The position numbers and the translations under genes were made by a program. The notes under the pieces are model-generated. The model was given only the letters and a program-made list of their open reading frames with translations. It had not been told where the DNA came from and did no database searches. DNA of 41,491 bases from an uncultured Lentisphaerota bacterium (GTDB taxonomy: Bacteria > Verrucomicrobiota > Lentisphaeria > Oligosphaerales > CAITYL01). Location: the NCBI GenBank assembly GCA_903896595.1, contig CAITYL010000317.1, positions 1-41,491 on the forward strand. The letters run 5' to 3'. Of the stretch, positions 15,309 through 24,056 are shown piece after piece (within the stretch, counting starts at the first letter, position 1; each line of letters begins with the position of its first letter).

Positions 15309-18300
15309 TTATTTTACTGATTGCTTGGTGATCCGCAGGTCGTCAATAATCAGATTTGTCATTACCGTTTCGTTGCGAATCACCAGGTACAACCGTCCGC
15401 CGGAAGCCGGTATGGAAAGTTCTGTAGATACTTTTTGCCATTCATCCGAAGGCTTCCACGGAGTGGTGTACTGGAATCCCTGAACACCTGCGAGGTCTGA
15501 TGCGATACCGATATTTGTTACACCTGAACCCTTGACCCATGCACTAAGCTCATACTTTTCCCCGGGCTGTAAATTTCCGGGGATGCGGACAAGATTAAGG
15601 AACACGCCCGGCTTGCTTCCCACCGTATTGTTCAGCACCAGCGCCTTGGACCCGTTGCGCCCAACGCCGCCGCGAACAACGGACTGCGGAACCGGGCCAT
15701 ACATGGAAACCGTCCGCCACATATCCGGCAGGGCGTCGTCCTTATATTCTTCAAAGTCTTCATAAAACACGTTCTTATTTTGGCCTGCTTGGTCATCAAG
15801 AGCAGCGGGAGCGTTCGCGTTCTGGCCGATCAGCCGCAGATAACCCAGGTCAGCCGCCTTCTTGGTGTAGACGATCCCACGGCCATAACGGAACATGTAG
15901 CGCCTGGGGGCAACCACGTCATCGTCGTTGATAAGTACGTCAAACCGCAGTGGCGTTGTTTCGGCGGGAACATGTCCGAAAATTTCCACCCAGGGAATCG
16001 CACACTCATAGATGGCCATGCCCGGCAGCAGTTTTACCGCCAGGGATGCGGTGCCAACCTTTTTACCGGCGTTGTTATCGGAAAAATCATCGTCCATGTA
16101 CCAAACCTGCGGCCCTTTAGGGGGCAACGCCAGCGAGAATTCTTTCATCTTCTTTTCGTCCTCCGACAGCGCGATCTGGATGCTGTCCTGCTTCCATACG
16201 CCCAGGCCGCTTAACTCCTGCTGAAAGGTCTGATCGCGGACCTTCGCGGCGAAATAGAAGTGGCTGCTGTCCCACATCGTGTAGACAACCGCCGAGAGGT
16301 CATCCTTGCTCCAGTTTCCGCCGAAACTGCCGTCGGAGTACGCCTCCTGGTCCAGATGCAGCGGAGCGGCGGCGATCCATTCGGAGAGCTCGCCATCGAT
16401 TTTGGGCGGCTTGGCGGCCTTCACCGCACAGTCAAAATCGACCGTCAGTGGCTGGGTTACCTCGTCGTCGCCGACGGTCATGTTCACAACCAGGTTCCAC
16501 TCATTGAACGTCGGCGGAACCAGGGTGTTCGGAAACTGCAGGTTGAGTGTCCGGCTTTCACCGGGCTGAAGGTTCTCCACGGCCGCCACGGCCAGCGGCG
16601 GCAGATCGACGCCTGGCAGTATCCGCAGCTTGCCGGAGATCGCCTTGCTCTGACGGTTAATCAGCGTCAGCGGCAATGGCGCGCCCGGCAGGATTGCTCC
16701 CGACACCCCGGCCCTGATGTCCAGCGGGAGTTGGATTTCAAAATTGTCGTACGGGATCGTCACCAGCGGCTTATCCTTGACCGACAGGACGGCGAAGAAT
16801 TGGCTGGCCTTCGTCAAGCTTGGAGTTACTTGAAACTCCGTGTCAATCTGCTGGCCTGGTTTAATTGGCCCCTTCCAACTGGCGGGCTGACACTGCCAGC
16901 CCGTCGGCAAGTCAAGATGGACTCGGACCTCATACGGCGTGGCCGCATACGATTTCAAGCGCACCTTGACCGGCGTTGGTTTGCCGGGTGTAAAGACAAA
17001 ACGCTCGATGCCTGTATCGCTGTCGGCCGGAGTGGCGTGCAGGTACGGCCAGATCGGGAAGAACACGCGATGCCCCGTTTGGGCAAAAACGCGGCAGAGA
17101 TGGTCAAAGACTTCGTCCAGCGCCTCCAACCCGGCGGCATAGTTCGTGTTGCGATCCTCCCGGTGCATCGCCGCTTCGTCGTGCGTGCGCTGCCAGACGG
17201 CGATTATCCAGCGAAGCGACGGAATATCAACGTCTTGAGCGACCGACTGGCGCAGCAGCGTCTGCCACTTATCCCAGGTTGCGCCGCCGGTGGCCGGTTT
17301 GGTAGGTTTGCCCGTTGCCGCCGCCCCGGCCGGCGGTGTCCTGGCGGCCAGGATCGCCCGTCTCAAGGTCTGGGCGATCACCGCTTGATCGGCATAGGAA
17401 ATCGTCACCGGCCCGCCCTGCCATGACATGAGGGCGTTTCTGAGCGCCTCGGCGGACGGAGAGTCCTGTTTTGCCAGCGCCGCCCACGGCTGCCTGTTCT
17501 TGAGGGAAGACCCGTCCAGAACACGCTGGTAACGGACGGTCGCCTCGGTAGCGGCATTCCGCCGCACCGCCTGCAAAATGCTTAACGGAATGCCCTGAAC
17601 ATAAACGGGGTGACCGTCAACGGCCAGGCTCAGCCTGCCGTTGCCACCGCTGGCCGGCAATGGATTCCCATAAATATCCCGCACAACAACACCGGCCGCC
17701 GGACAGTCCAGCGCCAGCGTCGCCGGCTGGTCCTTGGGCGACCAGGCCATCAGCAAGGGCACGCCGCCCCGTTCAAAAACGGCCGCCCACGCGCTGTCAT
17801 CCCGCCGCAACCAGCCGGCGAATTGAGCTCCGCGCGTCAGGACACAATAGGCGTTTACCGCCGCCGCGGCAGGATATGGGCGGCCATTGTCGTGGATGCC
17901 GAAGTGATTGTCCCAGGCGAACAGCCCCACCCTGGCAAGCCCCGCGGCCGTGGCGATCGCAAAATGTCTCACAATCCACTTGGCCCGATCATCCTGATTG
18001 ACGTTGGTGTGATGATAGCCCCACTCCGTCGTGTAGTGCGACTTCATGCCGCCAAGCTCGTCGATCCATTTATCGACTGCGCCATACTGCTCCCACAGGC
18101 CGAACACCTCCGGCCCTTCAGAGGCGTAAGGATGCGTCACCACCTCATCGAGATACTCGAACAACCCGCGGTTGGCCTGCATCCGCAGAAAGCCGAAGTC
18201 AACGCCTGCCGTTCCGGCATTGGCGATCCGGGCAGCGGCATTGGCGCTCCGAATGCCGGCGGCGCCATGGCGCGCCTGTTCCGTGTAAGCGTATTTTTCC

Positions 18301-19163
18301 ACGCCGTTGGTTTCATTGCTTAACTCATATTGGCGGAGGCGATTACCCGCCGCCTTGGCCAGCTGCCGGTTAAACCAACCGTATTTCAGGGCGAACTCAA
18401 GGCTCTCCGGGCGATAGAAGGTTGGATTGCCGTAAAGGTAGTTGTCAAACACCACCTCCATCGAGCATTTTTCCTTCTCCGCCAGCGTCTCCAGGTAAGG
18501 GGTAAAATCATATTTTCCCGGCTTGGGCTCACATTTGCTCCAGAAAAGCTCCACCTCGCGCATCCATGTCGCCCCCGTTTCAACGGCGCGCTGGTACGGC
18601 AGCCCCCATAACACGCCGCCGTTGGGCGACCATCGGTAAAGATACCTGCCCTCGGCGGGCTGGTCGGGATTCGGCGAGGCATCCTGGAACAGGCGCGTGC
18701 ATTGGGCGGCCCGCCCCGAGGCCTGGGGAATCGGCCCGGCGGCATCGGAGACCTTCCATTCGATATTGACGAACTGGCCGAACCGCATCTCGGGAGTGAA
18801 GGCCATCCGCTGCTGCTTGCCGCCGCCGGGCAGGGTAAGTTTTCGGCTGATCTGGAGAATTGATTTTCCCGTCACCGCATCGGTCACGCCTGCCTCGACC
18901 GTAACGTTTTCAAGCGGCGTTGCCGACTGATTGGCCAGGGTCAGCGTATAGGTTTGGGGTTTGGGGCCGGCGGCGAAGTCGGTTTCACCCGGCGCCAAGG
19001 TGCATTGAACCCGTTCTCGCGGCGGGCCGGCAACTTCCGCGATGATCGGCTTTACCAACGCGGGGGAAGGCGGGGAGAGCTTTCCCGACTTTTCGGGGGA
19101 GCAACCGCACATGGCAACTGCCATGATAACAGGAGCCCACACATTGCAGTAGAATTTATTCAT
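15309..19163 (-). CDS. Large multidomain glycoside-hydrolase-like lipoprotein
   Basis: 1284-residue predicted secreted lipoprotein. The N-terminus is hydrophobic and ends in MCGCSPEK, with C21 a likely lipidation site. Residues about 50-160 look like a beta-sandwich. Residues about 170-480 resemble a clan A (beta/alpha)8 glycosidase, with N283-E284 in ELSNETNG as candidate acid/base and E380 in HYTTEWGYHH as candidate nucleophile. Further Ig-like or bacterial-alpha-2-macroglobulin-like strands follow. Then comes a CBM9-like segment starting KIDGELSEW, and a C-terminal jelly-roll (about 1140-1284) starting with FYEDFEEYKDD and containing YELSAWVKG, which resembles CBM4/9-type carbohydrate-binding modules. 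The enzymatic family is not recognised; GH39/GH5-like architecture is an inference. It probably acts at the outer surface on a polysaccharide that feeds the catabolic genes downstream. Confidence 0.8.
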   Translation of the reverse strand: MNKFYCNVWAPVIMAVAMCGCSPEKSGKLSPPSPALVKPIIAEVAGPPRERVQCTLAPGETDFAAGPKPQTYTLTLANQSATPLENVTVEAGVTDAVTGKSILQISRKLTLPGGGKQQRMAFTPEMRFGQFVNIEWKVSDAAGPIPQASGRAAQCTRLFQDASPNPDQPAEGRYLYRWSPNGGVLWGLPYQRAVETGATWMREVELFWSKCEPKPGKYDFTPYLETLAEKEKCSMEVVFDNYLYGNPTFYRPESLEFALKYGWFNRQLAKAAGNRLRQYELSNETNGVEKYAYTEQARHGAAGIRSANAAARIANAGTAGVDFGFLRMQANRGLFEYLDEVVTHPYASEGPEVFGLWEQYGAVDKWIDELGGMKSHYTTEWGYHHTNVNQDDRAKWIVRHFAIATAAGLARVGLFAWDNHFGIHDNGRPYPAAAAVNAYCVLTRGAQFAGWLRRDDSAWAAVFERGGVPLLMAWSPKDQPATLALDCPAAGVVVRDIYGNPLPASGGNGRLSLAVDGHPVYVQGIPLSILQAVRRNAATEATVRYQRVLDGSSLKNRQPWAALAKQDSPSAEALRNALMSWQGGPVTISYADQAVIAQTLRRAILAARTPPAGAAATGKPTKPATGGATWDKWQTLLRQSVAQDVDIPSLRWIIAVWQRTHDEAAMHREDRNTNYAAGLEALDEVFDHLCRVFAQTGHRVFFPIWPYLHATPADSDTGIERFVFTPGKPTPVKVRLKSYAATPYEVRVHLDLPTGWQCQPASWKGPIKPGQQIDTEFQVTPSLTKASQFFAVLSVKDKPLVTIPYDNFEIQLPLDIRAGVSGAILPGAPLPLTLINRQSKAISGKLRILPGVDLPPLAVAAVENLQPGESRTLNLQFPNTLVPPTFNEWNLVVNMTVGDDEVTQPLTVDFDCAVKAAKPPKIDGELSEWIAAAPLHLDQEAYSDGSFGGNWSKDDLSAVVYTMWDSSHFYFAAKVRDQTFQQELSGLGVWKQDSIQIALSEDEKKMKEFSLALPPKGPQVWYMDDDFSDNNAGKKVGTASLAVKLLPGMAIYECAIPWVEIFGHVPAETTPLRFDVLINDDDVVAPRRYMFRYGRGIVYTKKAADLGYLRLIGQNANAPAALDDQAGQNKNVFYEDFEEYKDDALPDMWRTVSMYGPVPQSVVRGGVGRNGSKALVLNNTVGSKPGVFLNLVRIPGNLQPGEKYELSAWVKGSGVTNIGIASDLAGVQGFQYTTPWKPSDEWQKVSTELSIPASGGRLYLVIRNETVMTNLIIDDLRITKQSVK

Positions 19164-19208
19164 GGAAATTTTTCGGAAAATGGTTTTGCGAATAGTACAT
19201 CGTTGCGA

Positions 19209-19862
19209 TCATGGGCACCGCAGCTCCCGGTCGAACCAGCTCGGCCAGCCGCCGTAAGGCCAGCCCGGGAAGGGCGGCGGCTTGTACGGTTCGCCGGTAG
19301 CATGCGCGTCGGCCCACAAGACGTTGGCGTTGTTGCCATGGGCCGGCGCCTGATTCCAGAACTGCTCGGCGTCAACCGCCAGGGCGATTCCTGATTTGGG
19401 CGAAAATCGGTCCGGCAACAGGCTGATGCCCGCTTGTTGCTGAATGTTTTGGAGCGCGTAACTGCACCAGTTCGGATACGCATCGAAGAAGTCGGCCGAC
19501 ACCTTCTCCGGGCAACGGAGAACCAACGGCCGCGCCGTGCCGGTGGGATCGTCGGCCTGCGAGCCAAGATACCCGCTGGCGGTGATCAGGTAGCCCAGGC
19601 CGTTCGGCCCGCCGGCCCGAGTTAGTGAAACCGGAGCGGCCCCGTCAAACCACCCACTGGAATTGGCGTAGTTGGGCGGCATGACGTTCCCCTGTTCGTC
19701 GGCATAGTTGATGATGCCGATGCCGACCTGCTTGAGGTTGGACAGGCAACTGGCGGCCTTGGCCTGGCCCCGCGCCTTGCCCCGCGCCGACAACAGCATG
19801 GCCGCCAAAATGCCTATGATGGCAATGACCACCAGCAGTTCGATTAGGGTGAAGTGTTTCAT
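19209..19862 (-). CDS. Type II secretion/pseudopilin-like protein, H-X9-DG relative
   Basis: 217-residue protein with a class III prepilin leader: [20 protein letters not shown], cleaved before or near the FTLIE motif, with Glu at +5. The sequence after the helix ([20 protein letters not shown]) and the late [12 protein letters not shown] segment match the H-X9-DG / DUF1559-type pseudopilins that are multiplied in Planctomycetes, Lentisphaerota and Verrucomicrobiota. Their role is unknown; they may form short pseudopili or be displayed on the surface. It lies between the PEP-CTERM gene and the glycosidase-like lipoprotein, all in the same direction. The start is fixed by the leader peptide. 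No Shine-Dalgarno sequence precedes it; the minus strand there actually reads CACCTCCT. Confidence 0.9.
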   Translation of the reverse strand: MKHFTLIELLVVIAIIGILAAMLLSARGKARGQAKAASCLSNLKQVGIGIINYADEQGNVMPPNYANSSGWFDGAAPVSLTRAGGPNGLGYLITASGYLGSQADDPTGTARPLVLRCPEKVSADFFDAYPNWCSYALQNIQQQAGISLLPDRFSPKSGIALAVDAEQFWNQAPAHGNNANVLWADAHATGEPYKPPPFPGWPYGGWPSWFDRELRCP

Positions 19863-19895
19863 AGGAGGTGCTTTCTGTGTGGCTGATGGTTCCCT

Positions 19896-19956
19896 GGGGG
19901 GGGGCTATTATGTCTGACATATCCGACGTGTCGGACGTGTCAGACGCCCCCCCCCC
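19896..19956. repeat. G9/C10-bracketed hairpin with four 9-bp units
   Basis: A run of nine G (19896-19904) and a run of ten C (19947-19956) enclose four 9-bp units of the TGTCNGACG type (19911-19946). The two inner units are the near reverse complement of the two outer units, so the whole element folds into a long stem. It sits in the 121-base spacer between the PEP-CTERM gene and the pseudopilin gene. Confidence 0.82.
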
Positions 19957-19983
19957 GAACCACTCGTCTTGGGCCGTTGCCGC

Positions 19984-20535
19984 TCAGCGCCGGCGGCGAA
20001 GCAGCATTGCCAGCCCGCTCAGCGCCAGCAGCCCCAGGCTCGCCGGCTCGGGGACGGGGACGATGGCAATGTTGTCAATGGAAATGGCGCGAGTCCCGTA
20101 ATATCCCGGTGCATAGGCGTAAAAGCCAAGCTTTGTGATCGTGTCGCCCGGGTTCACGCCGAAGGAAGAAAAGGGAATCTGATTGTTCAGGCTCCATTCA
20201 TACATTTGGGGAATGGCATAAGAGCTGAGGGGCTCCGTGACCACAACGACACTGAGAGCCGTATAGTCCGCCGCCTTGTAGTCAAACTTCAGGTAATCGC
20301 CTGCCCCGACCACGTAACTGAGATCCACCATCGGCTGATTGGTGGCGGAAGTAAAGGCATCACCGGTGACCGTGAGGTAATAACTTCCCGGGGTGCCGTC
20401 AATGGACAACGTGCCCGCCGCGCTGGAATACCACCCCTGAGCGGTGCCATCATCGAAATTCCAGGAGGTCATGCCAGCCATGGTCAGGGACGCGGTCGCC
20501 AGGATGGCGATGATGGTCAATAGTGTAGTTTTCAT
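19984..20535 (-). CDS. PEP-CTERM sorting-domain protein
   Basis: 183-residue exported protein. A signal peptide (MKTTLLTIIAILATASLTMA) leads into a beta-rich domain (residues about 22-155, WNFDDGTAQGW onward, reminiscent of lectin-like jelly-rolls). The C-terminal PEP-CTERM signal is VPEPASLGLLALSGLAMLL plus a poly-Arg tail. PEP-CTERM proteins are processed by exosortase (EpsH) and linked to exopolysaccharide and surface functions; no exosortase is in this window. An AAGGAAC ribosome-binding site precedes the ATG. The flanking pseudopilin and glycosidase lipoprotein suggest a surface polysaccharide-handling set. Confidence 0.92.
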   Translation of the reverse strand: MKTTLLTIIAILATASLTMAGMTSWNFDDGTAQGWYSSAAGTLSIDGTPGSYYLTVTGDAFTSATNQPMVDLSYVVGAGDYLKFDYKAADYTALSVVVVTEPLSSYAIPQMYEWSLNNQIPFSSFGVNPGDTITKLGFYAYAPGYYGTRAISIDNIAIVPVPEPASLGLLALSGLAMLLRRRR

Positions 20536-20732
20536 TTTCTGTTCCTTGGAGTTGAGTTCACTTGTTGCTCGGATTTAACCTTCGGTAATCGACGGTTTAC
20601 TTTTAACTTTCACCCTAACACAGCATACATGCCAGCCGGCCCTCCTTTCTTAACTGATGGTTCAACCGTTCTTTGTATTTGACTGTTGTTGCGTTAGCTA
20701 CTTGTCCGTTTTTATTATGTATTGCCCTCCTT

Positions 20733-21752
20733 TTAAGTATTTTTATAACTTTTCGCGGCGTATATCACCTCATCAGGATCGCGGAATGGGTTCTTGATCG
20801 CTTCAAGAATGAGCATGGCGGGATAATACCGCTGATATTCCCACAATCCGTGTTCTACCAATAGGAGAACCGTTTTCTCGCGAGCTGGCGAATCGGCAAT
20901 AATCCGAAAAACCTGCAAAGCATCAGGTAACCGTTTTTCGCAATAGTGCTCAGCGGCGTCCCATTTTTCCTGATACACATTGGCGAGAACTTTTAAGTCA
21001 AAATCTTCTAAAAGCATAGGATCGCAACCGCCCCAATGATTAGGAAAGCCTTTTACTATAAAGGCCACATCCTCATCGGCTCCGCGCAATTCACACATCC
21101 GCCTAACCATATTCAACGTTTGAGAAGTGACAGCGGTATCTTCAGCCTCCCAGTCGTACGCAAAAGGAACTTCAAGATGTTTTTTAGGGCCAGGCAGGTC
21201 TTCCCACATGATATTGATAGAAGTGTCCAGGAATTTTAATGCCTCGAAACTTTGATGCACCCCACCCAGATGGATGTTGGCGTAGAGCTTCAACTCTGGA
21301 TATTGTTTTTTAACGGCGTCAATAATGGTTCCGGCAAATTTCATATACAACGAGCCAACACCGTCACCGCCGTAAGTCTTTCGACATATAGGACACCCCA
21401 GACGACATTCAAAATCAAACTCTGTTCCGCCGACCTGAAAACAAATACCTTCCGGCTGGAGAGATTCATATTCATTTTTTAACATATTCAGCACAATATC
21501 TCGCCATTTGGCGGCATCCTCATCGCTGTTTAAGCACACGGGGCTGTTCCAGCTCCAATTGAACCCCCAAATCACCCGTATACCTAGGTGGTTGGCATAT
21601 TCCTTTATCTGAGGCGCGTTGGCAGGGGCATGGTAGTGCCAGAGCACCACCGTATCCATGCCGGAAAGTCGCATATGGTCAAGATACTTCTTCCAATTAA
21701 AAACGCGACCGCCCCACGTCCACATGCCATAATGATCTATTTTTCCGCTCAT
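20733..21752 (-). CDS. Uncharacterised TIM-barrel-like protein
   Basis: 339-residue protein, not assigned to a known family with confidence. The pattern of strands and helices and the Trp-, Tyr- and Asp-rich loops (WTWGGRVFNWKKYLDHM, VIWGFNWSWN, CFQVGGTEFDFECRLGCPICR, NIMWEDLPG) suggest a (beta/alpha)8 glycosidase-like fold; the CRLGCPICR cluster could bind a metal or be structural. There is no signal peptide, so it should act in the cytoplasm. ATG 21752 is chosen because AGGAGTG lies 5 bases before it; an in-frame GTG at 21758 overlaps that site. It follows the next gene by 24 bases. Its DNA is visibly AT-richer than the surroundings, as is its partner's, suggesting joint acquisition. Confidence 0.7.
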   Translation of the reverse strand: MSGKIDHYGMWTWGGRVFNWKKYLDHMRLSGMDTVVLWHYHAPANAPQIKEYANHLGIRVIWGFNWSWNSPVCLNSDEDAAKWRDIVLNMLKNEYESLQPEGICFQVGGTEFDFECRLGCPICRKTYGGDGVGSLYMKFAGTIIDAVKKQYPELKLYANIHLGGVHQSFEALKFLDTSINIMWEDLPGPKKHLEVPFAYDWEAEDTAVTSQTLNMVRRMCELRGADEDVAFIVKGFPNHWGGCDPMLLEDFDLKVLANVYQEKWDAAEHYCEKRLPDALQVFRIIADSPAREKTVLLLVEHGLWEYQRYYPAMLILEAIKNPFRDPDEVIYAAKSYKNT

Positions 21753-21776
21753 AAACACTCCTATGTTGGTTTATTT

Positions 21777-23867
21777 TTATTCGGTTTCAATAATCCGCAC
21801 TTCGTTAATCCTGAAATCCAACTCAACCCTATAATTTTCTTTTTCTTTAGTGATGGCAAACTCTTCCTTACGGGGGAAAACCGCAATCGGCTTATTCGCT
21901 GTAATGAGGCTAATACTTCGGCGGCAATGTTCATGATTTTGGATCGCCACAAAAGTTTTTGAACCCGCCGTGTATTTAATCACTTCGCGGGTCATCGTTC
22001 CCACGATTTTTTCTCGCGGATATTTTGACCGTTCGAGCGCCTGGTCACAAAGGGCACGGAAGTCCGCCTGATGTAATCTACTGACTGGCACCTGGCTATA
22101 GACGATCCGGCCGCTATCGGCAGTTCCTTTGATCCAGGCAAGCGGATGCTGATCCCAGATGAAAAATTCCTGCCACTGCCGCGTCGCGATGGAAGGCTTG
22201 GAGGTCCAATACTCGGCGGGGCGGACTTCCGCCAACTGGATGGGTTCACCGTCACCCCCCGCGACAAGCTTGGCTGAGAGTTTTTCCACAAGCCCAAGCA
22301 TTTCGCCCTGCAGTTCTCCGCCGAAAAGGATAGTCTTACCTTTGGAAAACCATTCCAAGACGGCCTCGGAAAATTCCTTGCTCAAGTGCTGATACCCGTC
22401 GATAACCAGCAACGGAACGTCTTTGCCATCCCGAGCCAATGCTTCTGGATACTCGTCATAGGCAAACATGAAGGGCAAATCCGAGCCTTGAAGTTTACTC
22501 GCGACGGAATAAAGGGAAAGCCAGCCCGGAAGGCTCTTATAGTCTTTTTGGACTTGCTGACGATAATCAGATTCTTTGGCATAAGCCACAAGGACAGCCG
22601 GACTCACCTGGGCGGTTTTATAATCTGAAGGCAGGCTTGCGTAAGTATCCATCGCCGAACGCACGATCTGCTTAAACTTTTGGTACTTCTCTTTCGGGTC
22701 TTCAAACCGGTTATAATCGTACATGCTCTGGTTTTTGAAGTTCACATAATCCCAGAAAAAAACATCCATTCGGTGAGCAATGATGGCCGTTTGAAGCATT
22801 TCCTCGATTTTTTCCAGTGGCCTACCTTGGCCAACCCCCGCATAAACACCGTGGCGCTCATTCCATCCACGCATGCTTTTAGATTCAATGCAACCCATAC
22901 TGGCAAGTTGGAGTGTGGTCACACGTAGATCCAGCAGAGCATTTAATCTGTCCTGAAGCACGCTTCCAAACGGACAGTGATAGGTGGTTGAAAGTTGTGA
23001 AATATCCGTCCGGCTGTATTTGCCGAAATTTTGACAAATAAGAAATGGATTATGCCCCAATGGGCTTGCAGTCAGATGATCCGCCAATCCGTGTTTTCTG
23101 GCATAGTTCCCAATATCTTCCAACCCCCGAAAATTCCGGTCTTCCATGAAACGACGATATTCGACCGTGGTGGGACATGGGACATCCCTGCCAGTCTTTT
23201 CTCGCCAGGCTTGGACGAGAGATTCCCCGAACCCATTGTCCCAACATGGATAATGGTCTGGTTCGCCGTAATCAATCATCCGCACCCCGAAATTCTTGAG
23301 GGCGTCGATTGATTTTTTGCAGAAATCAATAAACTCGTCACAGCCGTAATCGATAGTGAAGTGGCCATTTTTTTTATGCCAGCCAACGTAAGAGAAATCC
23401 CCCTGATAATTCTTTTGTTTTATGTGGGGGTATCGTGTCGTCAGTTGATTGTCGTAGGTGTCGGCGAATGGCATGCTATGAATGAATAAAATTCCGGCCT
23501 CTTGACATTTTTTAATCAACTCCACATATCGCTCGCACCGGATTTCATCAGGGGAAAGGCACGTTCCGTCCATCCCGACACAAGCCAAGGCATTTAACCC
23601 CATTTCCTTCAGATCCGCGATGATGTCATCCGCAGGCGTCGCTTGAAAAAGGGGCAGCATCCTCCTTACCCCATCTTCATCTTCCGGCAGGCAAAGATGC
23701 GTCCGATCCACCGTTTTCGTGGTAACGTCATCTTCCCGGATCAGAATGGAATCCACCGGAAACAGATAGAACATCACAAACTTGCCGTTAATCGCTTGTG
23801 GGGTCACTGACGACATTGAGTTCATTGTGGACTTTCTTTTCATTGAGAATGGGGCCAAGGGGTACAA
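21777..23867 (-). CDS. Putative beta-galactosidase-like (GH42-type architecture) glycoside hydrolase
   Basis: Protein of up to 696 residues. The N-terminal two thirds resemble a TIM barrel (DDIIADLKEMGLNALACVGMDG, RMIDYGEPDHYPCW, DVFFWDYVNF), with acidic residues such as E in DYGEPDH as catalytic candidates. The segment from about 430 to 590 (PAVLVAYAKESDYR through LLVIDGYQHLS and TILFGGELQGEM) resembles the trimerisation/Rossmann-like domain of GH42 beta-galactosidases, and the C-terminus is a small beta-domain. The GH family is not certain. No signal peptide is seen. Several Met codons (23867, 23843, 23825, 23816) could start it, and none has a strong ribosome-binding site. AT-rich composition is shared with the next gene, with which it forms a pair. 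Confidence 0.7.
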   Translation of the reverse strand: MYPLAPFSMKRKSTMNSMSSVTPQAINGKFVMFYLFPVDSILIREDDVTTKTVDRTHLCLPEDEDGVRRMLPLFQATPADDIIADLKEMGLNALACVGMDGTCLSPDEIRCERYVELIKKCQEAGILFIHSMPFADTYDNQLTTRYPHIKQKNYQGDFSYVGWHKKNGHFTIDYGCDEFIDFCKKSIDALKNFGVRMIDYGEPDHYPCWDNGFGESLVQAWREKTGRDVPCPTTVEYRRFMEDRNFRGLEDIGNYARKHGLADHLTASPLGHNPFLICQNFGKYSRTDISQLSTTYHCPFGSVLQDRLNALLDLRVTTLQLASMGCIESKSMRGWNERHGVYAGVGQGRPLEKIEEMLQTAIIAHRMDVFFWDYVNFKNQSMYDYNRFEDPKEKYQKFKQIVRSAMDTYASLPSDYKTAQVSPAVLVAYAKESDYRQQVQKDYKSLPGWLSLYSVASKLQGSDLPFMFAYDEYPEALARDGKDVPLLVIDGYQHLSKEFSEAVLEWFSKGKTILFGGELQGEMLGLVEKLSAKLVAGGDGEPIQLAEVRPAEYWTSKPSIATRQWQEFFIWDQHPLAWIKGTADSGRIVYSQVPVSRLHQADFRALCDQALERSKYPREKIVGTMTREVIKYTAGSKTFVAIQNHEHCRRSISLITANKPIAVFPRKEEFAITKEKENYRVELDFRINEVRIIETE

Positions 23868-24011
23868 CTGATAAGAATTTTGATTTCAGGGATTGGATCG
23901 GGGGGGGGAATAACTCAATCCTTGTCAACGGACACTTGTTTTCTTGCGGGCTTTTAGCTCATGACGGCCTCCTTTCTCCGTAGTACCTTGTAACACTTAA
24001 ACTTTCGGATT

Positions 24012-24039
24012 CACCACGAAGACACGAAGAGCACGAAGA
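24012..24039. repeat. CACGAAG tandem repeat
   Basis: Three CACGAAG units at 8-9 base spacing, preceded by CAC, in the spacer between the alpha-mannosidase stop and the GH42-like gene. It is the same family as at 4376-4402. The rest of this 189-base spacer has a run of nine G (23900-23908) inside a GGATTG...CAATCC inverted repeat. Confidence 0.72.
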
Positions 24040-24056
24040 TAAATCGAAGTGAAGAT

